A DNA stretch of 64,000 bases from Candidatus Poribacteria bacterium (GTDB taxonomy: Bacteria > Poribacteria > WGA-4E > WGA-3G): assembly GCA_022821065.1 (NCBI GenBank), contig JAJEEK010000008.1, forward strand, positions 1 to 64,000, written 5' to 3'. Positions 61,976 to 64,000 of this stretch are shown here, in pieces. The first letter of the stretch is position 1. Each line of letters starts with the position of its first letter. The position numbers were made by a program, and so were the translations under genes. Below the pieces are notes generated by a model, which saw only the letters and a program-made list of their open reading frames with translations, searched no databases and was not told where the DNA came from.

Positions 61976-62010
61976 ACGGATAGCCGACTACCGAAAGCCG
62001 ATAGCCATCT
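61976..62010. repeat. Heptad-repeat remnant before the dehydrogenase gene
   Basis: GATAGCCGACTACCGAAAGC and AGCCGATAGCCATC variants of the heptad lie just upstream of the TTG start at 62026. The rest of the 141-bp gap (61885-62025) also contains related fragments. Confidence 0.7.
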
Positions 62011-62025
62011 CCAAGGAGGAGCGCA

Positions 62026-63000
62026 TTGTCAAAATTTAAAATCTTTATCACACGTCCTATTCCCGAAGAAATTGTCGAAAAATTAGCGGAAGAATGCGAC
62101 ATTGACATGTGGCATACAAGTGCCATCTTGCCCCCTATTGCTGAAAAGATTTCACCGCTTGACGGGTTAATGACCTACGGACACGAGCCGGTTTCCCCAG
62201 AGATGATTGCCACTGCGCCGAACCTCAAAGCAATCTCTGTTGTTGGGGTGGGTTATGATCACGTCCATGTTGAGGCGTGTCGAGAACGCGGCATCGCCGT
62301 CGGGCATACACCGGGTGTCTTGAGCGATACCACAGCCGATATGACAATGGCACTCCTGCTCGCCGCTGCACGAAACATTGTTCCTGCCTATAACCACGTC
62401 CAAGTGTCGAAGCAGTGGAACTACTATGATCCGAATATCCTCTGGGGTACCGATGTACATCACGCGACATTAGGCATCGTAGGCATGGGCAGAATCGGGT
62501 ACGCCGTTGCCAAACGCGCTAAAGCGTTTGACATGCGGGTTCTCTATAACAAACGTGAACGTCGTACCGATTGGGAGCAAGAACTCGGTGTAGAATACGC
62601 ACCCCTTGAGGAGCTCTTGCGTGCCTCCGATTTCGTGTCACTCCATGTTCCGTTGACCGAAGAGACAACACATCTCATCGGAAGATCGGAACTCTCACGC
62701 ATGAAAAACAGTGCTATCTTAGTCAATGTCGCCAGAGGTCCCGTCGTTGATCACTACGCGCTCTATGATGCGCTCAAAGGTGGGCAGATTGCCGCTGCCG
62801 CTGTTGACGTAACCGAACCAGAACCGATTAATACCGATCATCCATTACTCAGTTTAGATAACGTTCTTATTGCGCCACATCTCGGCAGTGCCACCGTCCA
62901 AACTCGGATGAAAATGGCAACAATGGCGATGGAGAATTTGCTCGCTGGATTGAACGGGGAGCAGCTCCCTTATGGTGTCCTCCAACCGGACTTGCCATAG
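62026..63000 (+). CDS. D-2-hydroxyacid dehydrogenase (GyaR/SerA-like)
   Basis: The 324-residue NAD-dependent enzyme has the GxGxxG motif in GIVGMGRIGYAVAKRA. The catalytic Arg, Glu and His are seen in VNVARGPVVD, EPEPINTDHP and IAPHLGSATVQT. It reduces 2-keto acids, such as glyoxylate or hydroxypyruvate. The TTG start at 62026 is supported by the strong AAGGAGGA just upstream. It follows a heptad-repeat fragment. Exact substrate is unresolved. Confidence 0.9.
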   Translation: MSKFKIFITRPIPEEIVEKLAEECDIDMWHTSAILPPIAEKISPLDGLMTYGHEPVSPEMIATAPNLKAISVVGVGYDHVHVEACRERGIAVGHTPGVLSDTTADMTMALLLAAARNIVPAYNHVQVSKQWNYYDPNILWGTDVHHATLGIVGMGRIGYAVAKRAKAFDMRVLYNKRERRTDWEQELGVEYAPLEELLRASDFVSLHVPLTEETTHLIGRSELSRMKNSAILVNVARGPVVDHYALYDALKGGQIAAAAVDVTEPEPINTDHPLLSLDNVLIAPHLGSATVQTRMKMATMAMENLLAGLNGEQLPYGVLQPDLP

Positions 63001-63049
63001 TAGGAGCGAGTTTTACTCTTGATTCTTCGGTAGGAGCGAGTTTTACTCG
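63001..63049. repeat. Direct repeat of TAGGAGCGAGTTTTACTC
   Basis: The 18-base unit at 63001-63018 recurs at 63031-63048. In the second copy GCGAGT and ACTCGC form a small hairpin. It lies between the dehydrogenase and permease genes. Confidence 0.7.
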
Positions 63050-63099
63050 CGATCCCGATATCACTGCATATACGACACTAACTGAAACAAGGAGGAAAA

Positions 63100-64000
63100 A
63101 TGTTAGAAAAACTATTTGCGTTGAAAGACCACAACACCTCTGTAAGACGTGAACTGGTCGCCGGTCTCACGAATTTTATGACGATTTCGTATATAATCTT
63201 CGTGCAACCCAATTTTCTTTCAGCCGCGGGTATGAATTCTGGAGCTGTCATGGTTGCAACCTGCATATCTAGTGCACTTGCAACATTCCTCATGGCATTT
63301 CTAACAAACTACCCGGTTGTTTTAGCACCCGGTATGGGTCTAAATGCCTATTTTGCGTTTGAGATATGCAACCCCAGTTCAGGCTTACCGTGGCAAGAAG
63401 GATTAGGCATCGTTTTCATAGCAGGTTTGCTGTTTCTTATACTCTCATTTGTCGGTATACGCGAAGCCATTATGAACGCGCTGCCCACGTCGCTCCAAAA
63501 CGCCATTGCGATTGGTATCGGGCTGTTCATTGCGTTTATCGGGCTGCAGATGAGTGGTATCATTGCCAAGGATCCGAATACGTTTGTGACACTCGGTGCG
63601 CTCGATGACAGAAACGTGCTAATCTCTATCATCTGTATCGCCGTAATGCTCGCACTCCTTGCCCGGAGAGTGAAGGGTGCAATCCTGATCGGTATTCTGG
63701 TCGCAGCTGCTGCAAGCCTTATCGTCGGTGTCACCAATTTTAATGGCATCGCTGAGGTGCCCCCATCCATTGAACCGACCCTATTTAAATTACGGTTCCC
63801 TAACATCTTCGCCAAACTGGAATTGGTTCCGGTCCTCTTTGTGTTCTTCGCAATTGACATGTTTGATAGTATCGGCACGCTCACTGCCATCGGATATAGA
63901 GCGCAACTCATGGAAGCCGGAAAACTTGCCAAAGCGAGGCGCGCACTTATAACCGACGCAGCCGGCACCGTTGGCGGTGCCTGTCTTGGAACATCAACCG
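63100..64000 (+). CDS. AzgA-like purine permease (truncated by window end)
   Basis: From the ATG at 63100, preceded by AAGGAGGA, the frame is open to base 64000 (300 codons plus one base), so the 3' end is missing. It starts MLEKLFALKDHNTSVRREL and has FMTISYIIFVQP, GMGLNAYFAF and FFAIDMFDSIGTL, typical of the AzgA branch of NCS2 transporters. These import adenine, guanine or hypoxanthine with protons. Several membrane segments are evident. Confidence 0.9.
   Translation, partial: MLEKLFALKDHNTSVRRELVAGLTNFMTISYIIFVQPNFLSAAGMNSGAVMVATCISSALATFLMAFLTNYPVVLAPGMGLNAYFAFEICNPSSGLPWQEGLGIVFIAGLLFLILSFVGIREAIMNALPTSLQNAIAIGIGLFIAFIGLQMSGIIAKDPNTFVTLGALDDRNVLISIICIAVMLALLARRVKGAILIGILVAAAASLIVGVTNFNGIAEVPPSIEPTLFKLRFPNIFAKLELVPVLFVFFAIDMFDSIGTLTAIGYRAQLMEAGKLAKARRALITDAAGTVGGACLGTST

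Noticed and set aside
63348..63968. A 206-codon minus-strand frame
   Set aside because: It is antisense to the purine permease gene, which is well supported by its motifs and ribosome site.

Overview
The window looks like a chromosomal segment of a Candidatus Poribacteria-type sponge symbiont or a close relative. This is inferred from gene content, not from a marker gene: five phytanoyl-CoA dioxygenase-like (PhyH) genes, LamG proteins with a shared C-terminal tail beside a pectate lyase, three Uma2 nucleases, a very large cytochrome c/LRR/cohesin/dockerin protein, and many short repeats, some lying inside genes. GC content is moderate (near 50%), with AT-richer islands around 13.8-14.6 kb and 42.3-44.2 kb that carry defence-type genes. 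I saw no rRNA, tRNA or CRISPR array.

Layout. 0-10.8 kb: a truncated Gp49/RelE-type toxin, PhyH genes, an MBL-cupin fusion, a lipoprotein, a Gfo/Idh oxidoreductase, a cysteine desulfurase, a Uma2 nuclease, an acyl-activating enzyme and a DUF362 protein. 10.8-15.2 kb: a putative restriction-modification island (a DNA methylase with an N-terminal nuclease motif, then a DUF6602-like gene) and a DUF433 gene. 15.2-22.9 kb: a secreted LamG/pectate lyase/LamG cassette, a tandem PhyH pair, a formylglycine-enzyme-like protein and another PhyH. 23.2-33.6 kb: a duplicated operon of circularly permuted ATP-grasp, alpha-E and transglutaminase proteins, a known but functionally unsolved peptide-ligation system, ending in a MazG-like pyrophosphohydrolase. 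33.6-38.6 kb: a minus-strand run of gap, tpiA, secG, a small membrane protein, a D12 adenine methylase and a uronate isomerase-like gene. 38.9-44.2 kb: trmJ-like, an AAA-nuclease, a small gene, a 451-bp MITE with a 9-bp target duplication, and a DUF262/DUF1524 gene. 44.2-64 kb: a spermidine-synthase/TPR membrane protein, aspS, twin Uma2 genes around the giant surface protein, a dicarboxylate symporter, an AI-2E-family membrane protein with a large propeller-like insertion, der, a 2-hydroxyacid dehydrogenase and a truncated AzgA-like purine permease.

The most unusual theme is the repeats. A 27-bp palindrome (five copies) and a heptanucleotide array (AGCCGAA-type) occur between genes and also inside open reading frames, in frame. 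The pure heptamer reads as a seven-residue cycle in every frame of both strands, so it never creates a stop. Several conserved proteins also carry unexpected insertions (AspRS, Der, the symporter, the AI-2E-family protein). Together these suggest a genome that tolerates sequence insertion into genes. All functions are inferred from sequence motifs read by eye; no database search was run.
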